Origin: Tupaia tana
Taxonomy: Eukaryota > Chordata > Mammalia > Scandentia > Tupaiidae
NCBI GenBank assembly: GCA_026018925.1
Contig: JAKSZU010000007.1
Location: 98,605,501-98,669,500 of the forward strand
Direction: 5' to 3'
Length of the DNA stretch: 64,000 nucleotides
A model generated the notes under the pieces. It had not been told where the DNA came from and ran no database searches. It saw nothing but the letters and a program-made list of their open reading frames with translations. Positions 19,805 to 32,004 of the stretch are shown one piece after another (position 1 is the stretch's first letter; every line of letters begins with the position of its first letter). The position numbers and the translations under genes were made by a program.

Positions 19805-21510
19805 TGCTTGGCTTGAAAATGTGAGACATCTTGAACGAGGGCTACAGGTGTGAGGCAAATTTAGAGCTTTTTTAGTTTGACATTGGCCTAATAAGGCTTT
19901 CTGAAGACTTGGGGTCACCATAAATGTATGTTTAAGCTCAACCTGAATATAGATAATGGAGTTTACTAATCAGCATGTGATGCTACATCAGTGTCCTTTG
20001 AGAAGCAAGGCACAATTACTGTGACAAGGTGACCTGTTTGTTTGAGGGATGCTATATAGGCATGGGTCTCCCCAGGCCCTTTAGGAAGGAATGTTTAGAA
20101 CAATAAAGAGCGCCAGAAGTAGGACCTCATATTTTATCTTTTCAATGCTACTCTATGTGGAATGTGTTTATAGTTTCCTTTTTGGATTATTTAAATACAA
20201 ATGGGGTTTTGTTTTGCTTCATTTTGTATTTGTTCTACAGTCTTGTTCCCGTCAACTTTTCTGAATTAATTTATAAATGCTAGGAGGCAGTTCACAAGTG
20301 GGAAGATGATTATTTTTTTTAATTCACTTCATTTTCTGATAGTGAGTGCTTGTGTGGGCATGTGAGACAGAGAAGATGAGAGGGAGAGGGAGAAGCCCTT
20401 TAGATAGAGTCATTACACAGAAGTCTCTGTGTCCAGACATTAACATATCAGAATCTTAGGTGTTGTGTGGGTGATGGCTAAGCTGTTGTGAACCAGATTC
20501 AGAAGTGTAAACCTGTAATTGTTTTCATACAAGGGAGCTGATTTACAGTGTAAAATATTCGGTTCTTTAAAGTAAGGAAAGACTTTAATACAAATGTGAA
20601 CTTTTTTGTTTGTTTTTTTTTTTTTTTTGCCATACGGTGTTTGTGCTCACTGAAGAGAGACAGAAACAGAAAAAGACAGAGAGAAAATGAGATAACTTCC
20701 TGACCCCATGAGGATGGCCACAACACAATCCTCTGTTCTTCTTTTGAGAGTTTGGTCATGCATGCCCATGTGCCAGGCATGATTTTTCAGCTGCCAGGTC
20801 TGGGAATTGAAACATGGTCAGCCATGTACAGTCCAGTCCCTAAATCATCAGACCTTTTGTTGGCCCCAGGTAAGTAAATATTTCTAACAGAAAATAAATA
20901 TACCCCATGCCAGTAAAGCATCTGGGTGGGCAGCTGTTAGAGGATAACTGTGCTGGGAGTGGGGTTGTATTACTTTTACTGGGGAGTCTTGTCATGAATA
21001 TTAGGAGGGGAGATCTGTCATTGTAGCCAGTCCCTCTGTTAGCATTTGACATTCTTTATCTGTGCTTACATACTTCTTTATAGATAAAGAATTTGATCAA
21101 CTGATTACACATGCCTAGAGTGGACTTTGAAGTTAAGAGCATGCGCATGGGGATGATTTTGCCCCATAATTTTATTGCCTTAAAAAGGGAATTAGGATGT
21201 TACCAAGCATCTTGATGATGTGGTATGGCTGGAGGGAAGATAACACCTTCCCCAAGAATCTTGAAGAAAGTTCAGGTAATAAAGAAATAAAAAATTAGAG
21301 TAGCATTCCCTTTCCAGTACTGGGAGCTGAGGGGGAGGAAGGATTGTCCGGAAAGAGTCCGGCTGTAGTTCCTGACAAGTTATGACTGGTGAGGCAGATG
21401 TCCTTCTGCCTTCACCACAGGCATGTCTCTTCACATCTTGCTGTCTACTTAGGACATCACACTCAAGGACTTGAATTCTTTAAGGATAGGGACAAAGGTC
21501 TCATATTTTC
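19805..21510. repeat. Low-copy duplication, copy C
   Basis: 19,810-20,600 aligns with 50,983-51,980 (copy B), for example GGAGTTTACTAATCA.CATGTGATG and AAGGAATGTTTAGAACAA. 20,880-21,420 aligns with 35,780-36,290 (copy A), for example GGGCAGCTGT.AG.GGATAACTG. A SINE (20,607-20,868) interrupts it. No conserved coding frame is seen across copies. Confidence 0.85.
20607..20868 (-). mobile_element. tRNA-derived SINE, older
   Basis: Long T run, GCCATACGGTGTTTGTGC, an AGAGACAGAAACAGAAA body and the reversed head. It interrupts duplication copy C. Confidence 0.82.
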
Positions 21511-21631
21511 TTTTTTATTTTCTTTATTTTATTTTTAATTTTAAGTAATAATTTATGTTCACAAAGCTTCAAAGGAAATGAACATGTCCTTGTGTTTGTG
21601 AGAGTATAAACCGGCCATTTTTAAAGGGCAA

Positions 21632-21995
21632 TGTGTGTGTGTATATATGTGTGTGTGTATATATATGTATATGTGTGTGTATATGTGTGTACATATGTGT
21701 GCATATGTGTATATATATGTGTGTATATGTGTGTATACATATGTATATGTGTGTATTTATGTGTGTATATATGTATGTGTATATATGTGTGTATATGTGT
21801 GTATGTGTGTATATATGTATATGTGTGTATATATGTGTGTATATGTGTGTATATGTGTGTATATATGTATGTGTGTATATATGTGTGTATATGTGTGTAT
21901 ATGTGTGTATATATGTGTGTATATATATGTATATGTGTGTATATATATGTGTGTGTATATGTGTGTGTGTATATGTGTGTGTATATATATGTATA
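21632..21995. repeat. Long (TG)n/(TATG)n microsatellite
   Basis: About 365 bp of alternating purine-pyrimidine sequence made of TGTGTATA and TATATG variants. Open frames through it are an effect of the repeat, not genes. Such tracts can form Z-DNA and are length-unstable. Confidence 0.97.
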
Positions 21996-22234
21996 TCTAT
22001 GCCTTGAAAATCAGAACCTTGTTGAAGTGCTCTCCATCTCTTCCTCAGTCTCTCTCTTGCTCATAGAAGAAATAAAAATAAATGGATACATTTTAAAAAA
22101 GAAAAATGGTATTAAAATGCCATTTTGGTACAGAAAATTTTGAAATTCATGCATAGTTTTTTCATAATATGCATTTTCATAAAATTTTCGAAGACCCTTA
22201 TAAAGGGCTTCACATGGGACCTGAAATTCAGCAA

Positions 22235-22488
22235 GTTTTTGTTTTTTAGAGAGATTTTTGGTATTGGGCACATGTACTCGCCAGAAAGAGAGAGAGAAAG
22301 TGAGAAATCACCCTCTGGGAGGATGGCCACACTGCAATTGCCTCTCCTCCATTCTCCTCTTGGGATTTTGGGCATGCACACACACACGCATGCCCCACAT
22401 AAGTTTCAAGTCACTGGGTCCAGGACTCAAACCATGGTGTACTACGTAAGAGTCCAGCGACATAGCCATTACACCATCCGCTGGTCCC
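22235..22488 (-). mobile_element. tRNA-derived SINE
   Basis: Starts GGTATTGGGCACATG, has CTCCATTCTCCTCTTGGGAT and reversed head CATTACACCATCCGCTGGTCCC. Lies head to tail with the next copy. Confidence 0.88.
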
Positions 22489-22747
22489 TTTTTTTGTTAA
22501 GAGGTTTTTGCTTTAGAGCATGTGTACTCGCCAGAGAGAGAGACAGAGACAGTGAGAGGGAAAGTGAGAAATCACTCCCCAGTGGGGATGACCACATTGC
22601 AGTTCCCTCTCCCCGTTCTCCTGTGACCTTGGGCACACATGCACACACACTCAGCACGAGTTTTAAGCCACCAGTTCCGGAACTCCAACTCTGCTTGGCC
22701 ATTTGGGAATCCAGTGACTTAACTGCCACGACATCTGCTGGGCCCAG
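22489..22747 (-). mobile_element. tRNA-derived SINE
   Basis: TTGCTTTAGAGCATGTG start, AATCACTCCCCAGTGGGGAT body and reversed head CCACGACATCTGCTGGGCCC. Same orientation as its neighbour. Confidence 0.88.
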
Positions 22748-23291
22748 CAAGTTCTTCAGAAGTAATGATAAGATGATAGCCGTAGATCACCAGGAGTAAG
22801 ATCAACGACATGGCCTTCCTCTGGTGGGTTACTTGATCATTTACGTCCTCAGACAATTTCCTAAGCACCTGCTGCATAGCAGGCATTGCTGCCAGCCCGG
22901 GCCCTGAGTTAGCAAGGCCTGTGCTCAGATGCCAGGCTGCTGTTATGCTCACCGGTGCGAGTCAAGGGTCACAGAAGACTGGAAGAAGGGCTGTGCCCTG
23001 TGCCTGAGTGTAGGGGCACTCAGGGACAGCCCCACAGAGACAAGCTGAGGCTGGGCCTTGCAGGTAGCTGCATTCCCAGGGAGAACAAAGAAGGGCATGG
23101 TCCTCTCAGGTGAGACGGCGTGCGAAGTCACCCAGGTGTGCCGAGAATGCCACGTCCAGGTAGTGCTGAGTCTACTGTGGCTGGACCTGAGACAATCTGG
23201 GGTCTTGAATTCCTCGAGTAAGCTTGGCTCTAGCTTATGGACAAAAAAGAGAGGATGAAGACATTTTTGTATGTTAGAACAGACCCAGTTG
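22748..23291. other. Unassigned sequence between SINEs
   Basis: GC-richer than its surroundings, with short ORFs on both strands. No domain or repeat family was recognised. Confidence 0.35.
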
Positions 23292-23556
23292 GGACCAGCA
23301 GATGGCGTAATGGTTACATCGTTAGACTCCCACGTAGTCAACTACAGTTCAAGTCCTGGACCCAGTAGCTTGAAACTCACATCAGGCACATGTGTGTGCA
23401 TGCCCAAATTCTTGAGAGGAGAATAAAGAAGGGACTGTGGTGTGGGCACCCCCCCCGGGGGTTATTTCTCACTTTCTGTCTCTCTGTCTCTGTCTGTTTC
23501 TCCAGGGAGCACATACACCCTGTAGCAAAAATCTGAAAGAAAATTTTAAATAAATA
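23292..23556 (+). mobile_element. tRNA-derived SINE
   Basis: GGGACCAGCAGATGGCGTAA head, GTTCAAGTCC B box, CCCTGTAGCAAAAATC 3' motif and A-rich tail. Confidence 0.9.
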
Positions 23557-23563
23557 AAATGAA

Positions 23564-23800
23564 ACAGGCCCAGCCCCATAATCTATTGGCTAAGAGAACT
23601 GGATACCACATGGCTAGCCACAGTTTGAATCCCAGCCCCAGCAGTTTGGAAACATGCTGCCCATGCGCATGCCCAAATCCCAACAGAAACATGGGGAGGG
23701 AGAGATTTGGGAGGCCAGGCCCTGCTGAGGGTCTCTCCCAACTCTCTCTGTCTCCCTGTTCCTCTCTGACTGGAGCATGCATCTCTGGGAATCAAAAAAG
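23564..23800 (+). mobile_element. SINE, older variant
   Basis: AGGCCCAGCCCCATAATCTATTGG head, GTTTGAATCCC B box and a CTCTCTGTCTCC body. Diverged and lacking the usual 3' motif. Confidence 0.65.
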
Positions 23801-23822
23801 AAGAAATTAAGAAAGCATGTGA

Positions 23823-24090
23823 GGGACCAGCAGATAGCATAATGGCTATGTTGCTGGACTCCCATGTAGTCGACCACAGTTCAACTCCCGGGCCTGGTGG
23901 CTTAAACTCACGCCGGGAGCGTGTGCATGCATGCCCAAGATCCCGAGAGGAGAATGGAGGAGAAGGGATTGTGACATGGCCATCCCCCCAGGGGGGTGAT
24001 TTCTCCCTTTCTATCTCTTTATCTCTCTCTGTTTTTCCGGCGAGTTCACGCACCCGATAGCAAAAACCTCTCCAAAAAAGAAAAAAAAAT
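23823..24090 (+). mobile_element. tRNA-derived SINE
   Basis: GGGACCAGCAGATAGCATAATGG head, GTTCAACTCC B box, CCCGATAGCAAAAACCTCTCC 3' end and poly(A). Confidence 0.93.
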
Positions 24091-24160
24091 AATAATTAAA
24101 ATGTAATTGTATCATATTGGGGCTGGGGCTTCATAGAAAATTCTTACTATAAAAAACTAT

Positions 24161-24287
24161 GCATGGGGATTGGCAGGTGGTGTGGTAGTTAAGAGTGCTG
24201 GATTCCCACGTGACTGACCGTGGTTCAAGTCTCGGACCTGCTGGCTTGCTCTCTCTCTTTCTCTGTCTCTCTCTGATCAAACTGGAA

Positions 24288-24320
<33 letters not shown>

Positions 24321-24330
24321 TAAAGTTAAA
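24161..24330 (+). mobile_element. SINE, older short variant with (AAT)n tail
   Basis: GGCAGGTGGTGTGGTAGTTAAG head and GGTTCAAGTCTCGG B box, a short CTCTCT body and an (AAT)n tail (24,286-24,316). Same subfamily as the copy at 4,983. Confidence 0.8.
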
Positions 24331-24339
24331 TAAAATAAT

Positions 24340-24876
24340 TCTTTTTTTTAACTTTTTAAATTTTTTCACATTATTTATTATTATTATTATTATTATTTGT
24401 ATATACTTTCAATCATATTGTTTGGCTTACAATGAGACCATTTCGAAATGTGAACATTTCTCCCCAACCTGTTGAACGAAATATCTTCAACAGATAACAC
24501 CACACCTCCCCATCCTATCAATACTCTACCTCTGTATCCCTTCTCCAAATGTCTTTTGTTAGGCCCCACTCCTCCACATACACCTCATCTGACATTTAGA
24601 CCTATCTCTTGTGTTTGTTCAACTGTTAGTCAATCAGTTTCAGTCATAAAATGCAGACAAATGGTATATGTTAAGTGGGGACATACAATGTCTCTCCTTC
24701 ATAGCCTGGCTTGCCTCACTCAGCAGTACATCTTCCATATTCTTCCACTTTCTGTCAAAAGCCAGGACTCTGTTGGTTTTTATGGCTGAGTAGTATTCCA
24801 TAGAGTATATGTGCCACAGTTTTTCAATCTATTCCTCCATACGGGGGCATTTGGGTTGGTTCCATGACTTAGCAAA
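24340..24876 (-). mobile_element. L1 3' end, antisense, 5'-truncated
   Basis: TATGGCTGAGTAGTATTCCA followed by GGGTTGGTTCCATG is the reversed C-terminal part of L1 ORF2. The T-rich left side is the 3'UTR. It is truncated at about 24,876. Confidence 0.88.
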
Positions 24877-24894
24877 GGTCTTATATTTTCAAGA

Positions 24895-25480
24895 TACTGC
24901 CTGCTGACAACTGGGTAGAAGAAAGGGGAATCAGAGTGTCAGTCCTTGCTCTGTGTCTGGTCAGCATCAAGATTATGTGGAGATTCTAAGTTAGCCATCA
25001 CAGAAATCACAGGAAGCTGTAGTGGCTGTCTCTGAAGGAGAAAGGGTGGCGTTGTTATCGGTTGATATTGTAGTGATATACCATAGATTATATCTGATTG
25101 GCAATGAGTTTAGTGACAGCCTAGAACAAAGGAGGGCCACAACTAATAACTAGGGTAATTATTACAAGTGGATCTGTTAGTCGTAGTACAAGGTTAAAAA
25201 ACAACTGTTAGTGCCCCAGAAGATCCCAATTTTTCATGTTTGTGGTCTTTTGATGAGGGTCTTAACATATTGTTGAAATTTTTTTGAGTGATTAACATGG
25301 CATCAGCAATGTTCTTTTAGTTATCAGAAACCTGTGTTTAGGTGCTCATTGAAGTCTGTTTTAATGGAAAGAAATGTGAAAACTGTGGATGACAAAATTC
25401 AAACTAATTATATTTGATCAAAATTATGATATGAAAGACAAACTGGACTCTGGACAGATCATATAAATAAAAAAAATAAA
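24895..25480. other. Unassigned AT-rich DNA
   Basis: No gene or clear repeat family is seen. It may continue the duplicated unit of copy C, but no match in copies A or B was found by eye. Confidence 0.3.
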
Positions 25481-27520
25481 CAAAAGATCTAAATGATACC
25501 ATTCATAAAATGGACTTGACAGACATCTATAGAGTATTTCACCCAACCACCACAAAATATACATTTTTCTCATCCCCACATGAACATTTTCGAAGATTGA
25601 CTAAATTGGGGTACAAAACAAGCCTTTATAGGTTCAAAGGTTTAGAAAGTGTACCTAGCATCTTTGCTGACCATGATGGGAATCACAGTTGAATTGAACT
25701 ACAGAAAGTGCTCTAGAAAATTCACAAACACATGAAAATTAAACAATCTACTCCTAAATGAGTTTAGGACTATAGAAAAATTAAGACTGAAATTAAACAG
25801 TTCATAGAAACCAATGATAATGAACAAACAAAGGTTTATAACCTATGGCACACAGCAAAAGCAGTTAGAAGAGAGAAGTTCATAGCCATTAGTGCCCGTG
25901 AGAAAATAGCAGAAAGGTGGCAAATAGATCACTCAATTATACAACTCAAGGGACCAGAAAAAGAACAAAAAAGGAAGCCAAAAAATTCTAGGAGAAAAGA
26001 ACTAATAAAAATTAAAATACAAGTAAATGAAATAGAGAATAAAAGAACTGTACAGAAAATAGGGATACCAAAAGCAAGTTCTTTGAGAAGATAAACAAAA
26101 TTGACACACGATTAGCTAGCTTAATCAAGAAGAACAGGGAAAGGAACCAGATAAATCAAATCATCAAGGAAGCAGGCATTATTACAATTGATATAACAGA
26201 AATACAAAATATCATCATATATCATTATGAGAGACTGCATGCCCCCCCCAAAAAAAAAAGAAAAGAAAAGAAAATCTAGATGAAATAGACAAATTTCTGG
26301 ACAAGTATATCTTATCAAGATTGAACTAGAAAGAAATAGAAAGTCTAAATAAACCCATAACAACCCATGAGATTGAATCAGTAATAGATAGTCTCCTGGC
26401 AAGGAAGAGCCCAGGTCCAGATGGCTTTCCTTCTGAATTTTACCAAGCTTTTACAGAACGAATCTCAATTCTCCTTAAACTATTTCTAAAAGTTTGAAAG
26501 GAAGGAACCCTCCAGAATTCGATCTATGAAACCGCCTTCATCCTAATTATTTATTTTTTTTCTCTTTTTTTGGGCGAAGTTTCATGCACAAAAGAATAAA
26601 TGTAATACATCACATTAACAAAAGAAAAGATAAAAACCATATGATCATATCAATTGATACAGAAAAAGCATGTGATAAACTACAACAGCCCTTCATGATT
26701 AAGACTTTCAGCAAAGTCAGCATAGAAGGGACATTCCTTAATACAATAAAAGCCATCTAGGAATAACCCATGGCTAACATTATACCGAATAGAGAAAGCT
26801 GAAAGCCTTTCCACTAAAAATTGAAACAAGACAAACTTCCCACTTTCTTTTTTTTTTTTTTTTTTCCAAGACTTTTTTTGCTATAGGGCGTGTTCACTTG
26901 CCAGAAAGACAGAGACAGAAAGTGAGAAATCACCCCCCAGGTGGGTATGGCCACATAACAATTCCTACTCCTCCTTTCTCCTCTCGGGATCTTGGGCATG
27001 CATGCAGACACACCTGGTGTGAGTTTAAGTCACCAGGTCCAGGTCTTGAACTAGAGTCGACTACATGGGAGTCTAGTGACATAGCCATTATGCTATCTGC
27101 TGGGCCCAAGGCTTCCCACTTTCTCCACTCCTTTTTAACATAGTGTGGAAGTTCAAGCCAATGCAATTAGAAAAGAGAGTAAAATAAAAGGCATCCAAAT
27201 AGAAAAAGAAGTGAAATTCTCTCTCTTTGTAGCTGATATAATGTTATATTTAGAAAATCCAAGAGAATCCATGAAAAAACTCCTAGAAGTGATATGTGAA
27301 CATAGCAAAGTGGCAGGATACAAAATCAACATACAGAAATCTGTAGCATTTTAATACACCAACAATGGACAAACTGAGACAGAAGTGAAGAAATCAATCC
27401 CATTTACAATAACCACAAAACCAATGAGAAATCTAGGAATAAACCTTACCAAAGACATCAAAGATCTCTCTAAGGAAAACTATGAAACAGCAGAAAAATA
27501 AATTTAAAATGATACAAAAA
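25480..27520 (+). mobile_element. L1 ORF2 fragment, sense
   Basis: Reads as the endonuclease end through reverse transcriptase of L1 ORF2: MDLTDIYRVFHP near 25,510, then sequence for [11 protein letters not shown] near 26,410, and [17 protein letters not shown] near 27,210, where the catalytic FADD reads FVAD. Stops and small indels abound, and a SINE splits it. Inactive. Confidence 0.88.
26849..27111 (-). mobile_element. SINE in L1 ORF2
   Basis: Antisense SINE with a perfect 13-bp target duplication CTTCCCACTTTCT (26836-26848 and 27112-27124). The L1 reading resumes directly after it. Confidence 0.93.
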
Positions 27521-27559
27521 AAAGTGGAAAAAGCTCCTCTGGCCCTATACCCAGATAAA

Positions 27560-28998
27560 ATCTAGAATTCATGTGAATCTGAGGTGGGCCTAGCCCTGCC
27601 CCTTTAACCAGAAAGCTTCTGCTCTAAACCTCTCCTTCCAACACCCCAGGAAAGTCAAAATCTACGTGCATCTCAGGTGAGACTTTGACTGGAAAGCCTC
27701 TCCCCTAAACCTCTTCTTGTGGCCCAACACCTAGCGAAAAACCAGGTAGTGTGGTCTCTGTCTTCTTTTGGTCTCTGTCTCTCTCTTTCCCTCTCCTATT
27801 CTCTCAAAAATTTTCTCATATACGTACTTATGTTTCTAAAAAATCTGTAGGAGCAGTCTCTTGTCTCTGACCTCTCCCCTGCTAATTTCAGAATCGATGT
27901 ACATGGGAGGTGGGAATTCCCTGCTCCTTTCTCGGAGCATACTAACTCACGATGAGTTTCTCATTTTTTTGCCTTTTTCTTAATTTTTTCCCATTTTCAT
28001 TGCTTTCTCTCTCTCTCTCTCTTGGACTTTTTGTCTTTGTTTCTTTTACCTACCTTACTTACCTTGCTTCGACTCTTATACACATTGAGTGTCTAGGCAG
28101 GTCTAGGTACACAGTAGCAAAATATCTGAATACTTTTAGGGTCATAATAAACCTCAACCCCCACTGAACTGGAACAGAAAGGGAGAAAATCATCTTTATA
28201 AATCTAAATTGAATTCTTTCTATGGATAGCACATTGCAAAATAGAGTAGTAGAGAAATAGGCATAGAAATACCTCACAGTAAAGTGAATGAAGCATATGA
28301 GCTTCCAGTAGCAGAAATCTCCAACAAATTAGCCAAGTGACTGAAAATCAGCAAAGAGAGTCTGCAAAGTGAGCAGCTGGAAAAAATATGGAGCTACTGT
28401 GAGTGCAGCTCATTTCCTCCTACACACCTCTGAATTCACAGCTTAGCCCAGGTGCACCTATTTCCTTGAAACTGAGGCCTTTGTTATATCCAGTTGTATT
28501 GAAAAAGTGCAGTTTGTTTGAGGATGATAAGGGAAATGAAATTCTAGAAATATTGCAGGTCATCTCTTTTTGCATGCCTCTAACACGCAAAATTATCATC
28601 AAGAAGGTAGGAAGTAATATGTAATCCATCAGATGACCAGAACCACTGCAAGGGCACAAGAAATATGGGAAATCAAGAAAAGATCTCTCCCCTAAGGAGA
28701 AAGAACATCCCTTCATTATCCACAGACAGTAAAATGGAATTTGTGGAAATGTCAGATAAAGAATTTAGGATATTCATAGTGACGAAGCTAACAGAGATGC
28801 AAGAGAAGAGAGACAGCAAACTCCAGAAAATGGAAGAGAAAAGAGACAAGTTCCAGGAGGTGAGGATACCACTTATCCCGTCTGAATGGTTAAAATTAAG
28901 AAAATAAATAAGAAGTGCTGACAAGGCTGTGGTAAGAAAGGAACTCTCCTACACTATTGGTGGGAATGTAAATTAGTACAATCACTTTGGAGAATGAT
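27560..28998 (+). mobile_element. L1 5'UTR with truncated ORF1 joined to ORF2 end
   Basis: 27,560-28,730 matches the CT-rich L1 5'UTR seen at 48,480-49,080. ORF1 begins at about 28,733 (MEFVEMSDKEFRIF). After about 45 codons it jumps near 28,870 to the ORF2 C-terminal region (ACTATTGGTGGGAATGTAAA). Most of ORF1 and ORF2 is deleted. Confidence 0.8.
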
Positions 28999-28999
28999 A

Positions 29000-29765
29000 T
29001 GTTTTTTTCTTTCTTTCTTTCTTTCTTTCTTTCTATCTTCATAATCTTCTTTAAATTACAATGGATTACATATAACTTTATAGTGTATCACATTGCTTTT
29101 TCAAAAGGGAATGCCCGGCATGTCAGTCAATACAGAGACATTAATCTCCCCCTTTTCATTATTCAATATCTTTTCTATGTTTTTCCTAATCATTATTATT
29201 ATTATTCTAAGTATTATTTTTTAAGCAATCACCAGTTCTCATTTTGCTTGTAAAAAGACTTTACCCATTATGAAATACTTCTCAGACCAATATAGTTGAG
29301 AATAGTATATCTGTTATCATTAACAGTTAATAAGCCATATCTGTTTCCTATTAACATCCTGCCTCTCTATTTGTTCTCTTGATATCTTTCTCTATCCTCT
29401 TCTCTTCACCCCCCCATTCCACACTGTCTTATTCTCGTTAAGTACTTTCACTGCTTTTATGTCCTCCAGTATTTCACTCTCTACTATAGAGTGCAGAAAG
29501 TCGGTATATATTAAGTGGATACATACAATATCTTTCTTTCATAGCCTGGCTTACTTCACTCAGCAATAGATCCTCCATATTTGCCCACTTTCTATCAAAT
29601 GCCAAGGTCTTGTTATTTTTTATGGCTGAGTAGTATTCCATAGAGTATATATACACCACACTTTTCCAATCCATTCATCAGTTTGTGGACATTTAGGTTG
29701 GTTCCATGCCTTGGCAATTGTGAATAATGTTGCAATAAACATTGATGTGCAAGCACTTTTCTGAC
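29000..29765 (-). mobile_element. L1 3' end, antisense, inserted in a sense L1
   Basis: T-rich start with (TTTC)n, antisense 3'UTR, then GGCTGAGTAGTATTCCATAG and GGTTCCATGCCTTGGCAATT. The sense L1 that stops at 28,998 resumes at about 29,766, so this element landed inside it. Confidence 0.82.
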
Positions 29766-30440
29766 TGAAACCTACAAATAGAACTACCCTATGACCCAGG
29801 AACTCCACTCTTAGGTATTTACCCAAAGGATAGAAAAACTCTCAGCTGAAAAAATACTTGCACATCTATGTTTAGTGCAGCATTATTTATAATTACTAGG
29901 ACATGGAATCAAACCAAATGTTCAAAAATAGATGATCATATTGAAAAAAAATGTGGCATATGTACTCTACGGAATACTACTCAATCATAAAAAGCAATGA
30001 AACCCTGACATTTGATAAAAAGTGGGTCAATATGGAAGACTTAATGCTAAGTGAAGCAAGTCAGACTATGAAAGACAGACTGTGTATCTTCCATTCAATA
30101 TATACCAATTGTCTGAGCTCTATGGCAGAAATGGAAAGTTTCAGAGGTATAGTAGCAGAGAGGGCAAAGGTAGGTCCTAGAGAGAGTAAGTATAGAGGTA
30201 TATGGGAAGGGTGGATAACAGAGGGAGGGTGGATAATGGAGGGAAGGTGGATAATGGAAGGAGGGAGGGAAAGAGGGGAACAGGGGAGGAAAAGGGGAAA
30301 AAGTAAGTTTAACTGACAAAACATGAAAAGCTATTTCCTGATGACTGACATGCCTGGTAATAGTGCTGGAAAAAGAAATGTTATACACTGTAAAGATATA
30401 TGTGATTGAATGTAATATAAAAGAAATAGTTTGTTATTAA
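29766..30440 (+). mobile_element. L1 3' end, sense
   Basis: AGAACTACCCTATGACCCAG, then GGAATACTACTCAATCATAA and AGTGGGTCAATATGGAAGAC form the ORF2 C-terminus, followed by a 3'UTR with three GGGTGGATAA-type units (30,209-30,262) and an A-rich end. Confidence 0.88.
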
Positions 30441-30471
30441 TGACAAACTGAGTTATTTAAAAGAATTATTA

Positions 30472-30646
30472 TATTTAACATTTATTTATTTATTTACTTA
30501 TTTTACTTCGACCAGAGAGGTACAAAGTGAAAGAGACAGAGTAAGAGGGATTGTGAGAAAGCATGCTGCCAGGTCCGGGAATTGAAGCATGATCAGCCAT
30601 ATGGGAGTCTATTGCCCTTAAACAAAATGCCACTTGCTGGCCCTCT
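30472..30646 (-). mobile_element. SINE, older short variant
   Basis: ATTTATTTATTTACTTATTT start, AGAGACAGAGTAAGAGG body and reversed head AAAATGCCACTTGCTGGCCC. Confidence 0.78.
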
Positions 30647-30649
30647 GGA

Positions 30650-30905
30650 AAAAAAAATTTTTTTTTCGAGATTTTTTTTTGCTAAAGGGCACGTGCACTC
30701 ACTGGGGAGACAAAGAGACAGAAAGCAAAAAATCACCCTCCAGGGGGATGACTAAACTGCAATCCTCTCTCCACGTTCCTCTCTAGATTTTGAAGACACA
30801 CACATGTGCCTGGAATGAACTTCAAGCCACTGGGCTTCAGACTTGAACCACAGTTGACCATGTGGGAGTCCAGCAATGTAACCACCATGCCATCTACTGG
30901 TCCCC
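30650..30905 (-). mobile_element. tRNA-derived SINE
   Basis: TTTTTTTTGCTAAAGGGCACGTG start, AATCACCCTCCAGGGGGAT body and reversed head ATGCCATCTACTGGTCCCC. Confidence 0.88.
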
Positions 30906-31162
30906 TAACTGGGTCATATATTCCCCTTAAAAATAACAACCAGACTTATGATGGATGGCATTGCATCATTAGAACATTCAACAAACATCTTACCTAGATT
31001 AATCCTTATAACTCTTTTTAGACCCTTTTAATATAAAACAAATATTCAACAACATGTTTTTGATGTACAGTTTTTGCTTTTATTTGTGTTTTACTATAAT
31101 CTAGCCATCTTTTCTTAAGTAAAATACCATACCACATGAAATTCTTTTATACCAAATCTTTT

Positions 31163-31416
31163 CTTTTTGGAGTGTTTTTTGCTATAGGACCCATGTGCTC
31201 GCCAGAAAGACAGAGAGAGACACAGAGACAGAAAGTGAGAAATCCCCAGTGGGGGATAGACATGCTGCAATCCCTTCTCCTCTATTCTTCTCTCGGAATC
31301 TTGGGCACACAGGCACACATGCCCAGCGTGAGTTTAAGCCACTGAGTCTGAGATTCAAACCACAGTCAGCTACATGGGAGTTCAGCGATGTAGCCATTAT
31401 GCCATCTTCTGGTCCC
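31163..31416 (-). mobile_element. tRNA-derived SINE
   Basis: Flanked by a perfect 13-bp target duplication TACCAAATCTTTT (31150-31162 and 31417-31429). Internal GCTATAGGACCCATGTG and the reversed head are clear. Confidence 0.93.
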
Positions 31417-31423
31417 TACCAAA

Positions 31424-31424
<1 letters not shown>

Positions 31425-31463
<39 letters not shown>

Positions 31464-31990
31464 TTTGTCTTTTATTTTTTTCTCAGATTAAATTCACATT
31501 TTAATAAAGTTCCCATTATGATGTATACAATATACATATATGTATACAGTTTTCAACAGAGAACTCTACATTTTTTGGTGTTAAATGATTCTTCCCTTTG
31601 CCCCTCATGCCCACTCTCTACCACCCACTCCCGACCACCCACTCCCCTCCCTTACAGCCTCTGGTATCTATATTTATCCTTTCCGCTATCATATCATCAG
31701 ATCTTTCTCCTTCTGCCAGAGTGCTGATATTATTACTTTTTTTTTCATTGCACATCTTTACAGTGTACAGCATGGTTTTTCCCAGTATAAGTACAGTTCG
31801 CATTAGTCAAGACAATGATACCACCACATACATCAAACAGACCACCCTTCACCCCTGTGTCCATCAAGCGTGATGTGCGTTCCCTGAATCCTTCCCCTCC
31901 GCCTTCCATCACTCATTCCCATTACCTCTCCCATACTGTCTCCAGCATCCGCAGTTGCCATCCCTGCGACCATACCCTCCAGTTCTTTCA
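31425..31990 (-). mobile_element. L1-type 3'UTR, antisense
   Basis: A long T run, then C-rich sequence (CCCACTCTCTACCACCCACT). CAGTATAAGTACAGTTCGC and ACCACCACATACATCA resemble 10,600-10,660 in SELE intron 13. An L1 3'UTR is the likeliest source. Confidence 0.55.
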
Positions 31991-32004
31991 CCCTTTTATT
32001 TATA

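Larger units (their letters stand above)
21510..24876. other. Composite insertion block in copy C
   Basis: The flanks CAAAGGTCTCATATTTTC (about 21,493-21,510) and CAAAGGTCTTATATTTTC (about 24,877-24,894) resemble a target duplication. Between them lie AT-rich L1-like sequence, a TG/TA microsatellite, six SINEs and an antisense L1 3' end. One L1 insertion enlarged by later insertions would explain it. Confidence 0.5.

Noticed and set aside
21631-22143. 170-codon open frame rich in Val, Tyr and Cys
   Set aside because: It is produced by the TG/TA microsatellite; three frames are open at once.
23058-23258. Short frame in non-SINE DNA between SINE clusters
   Set aside because: Only 66 codons, no domain and no exon-like boundaries.
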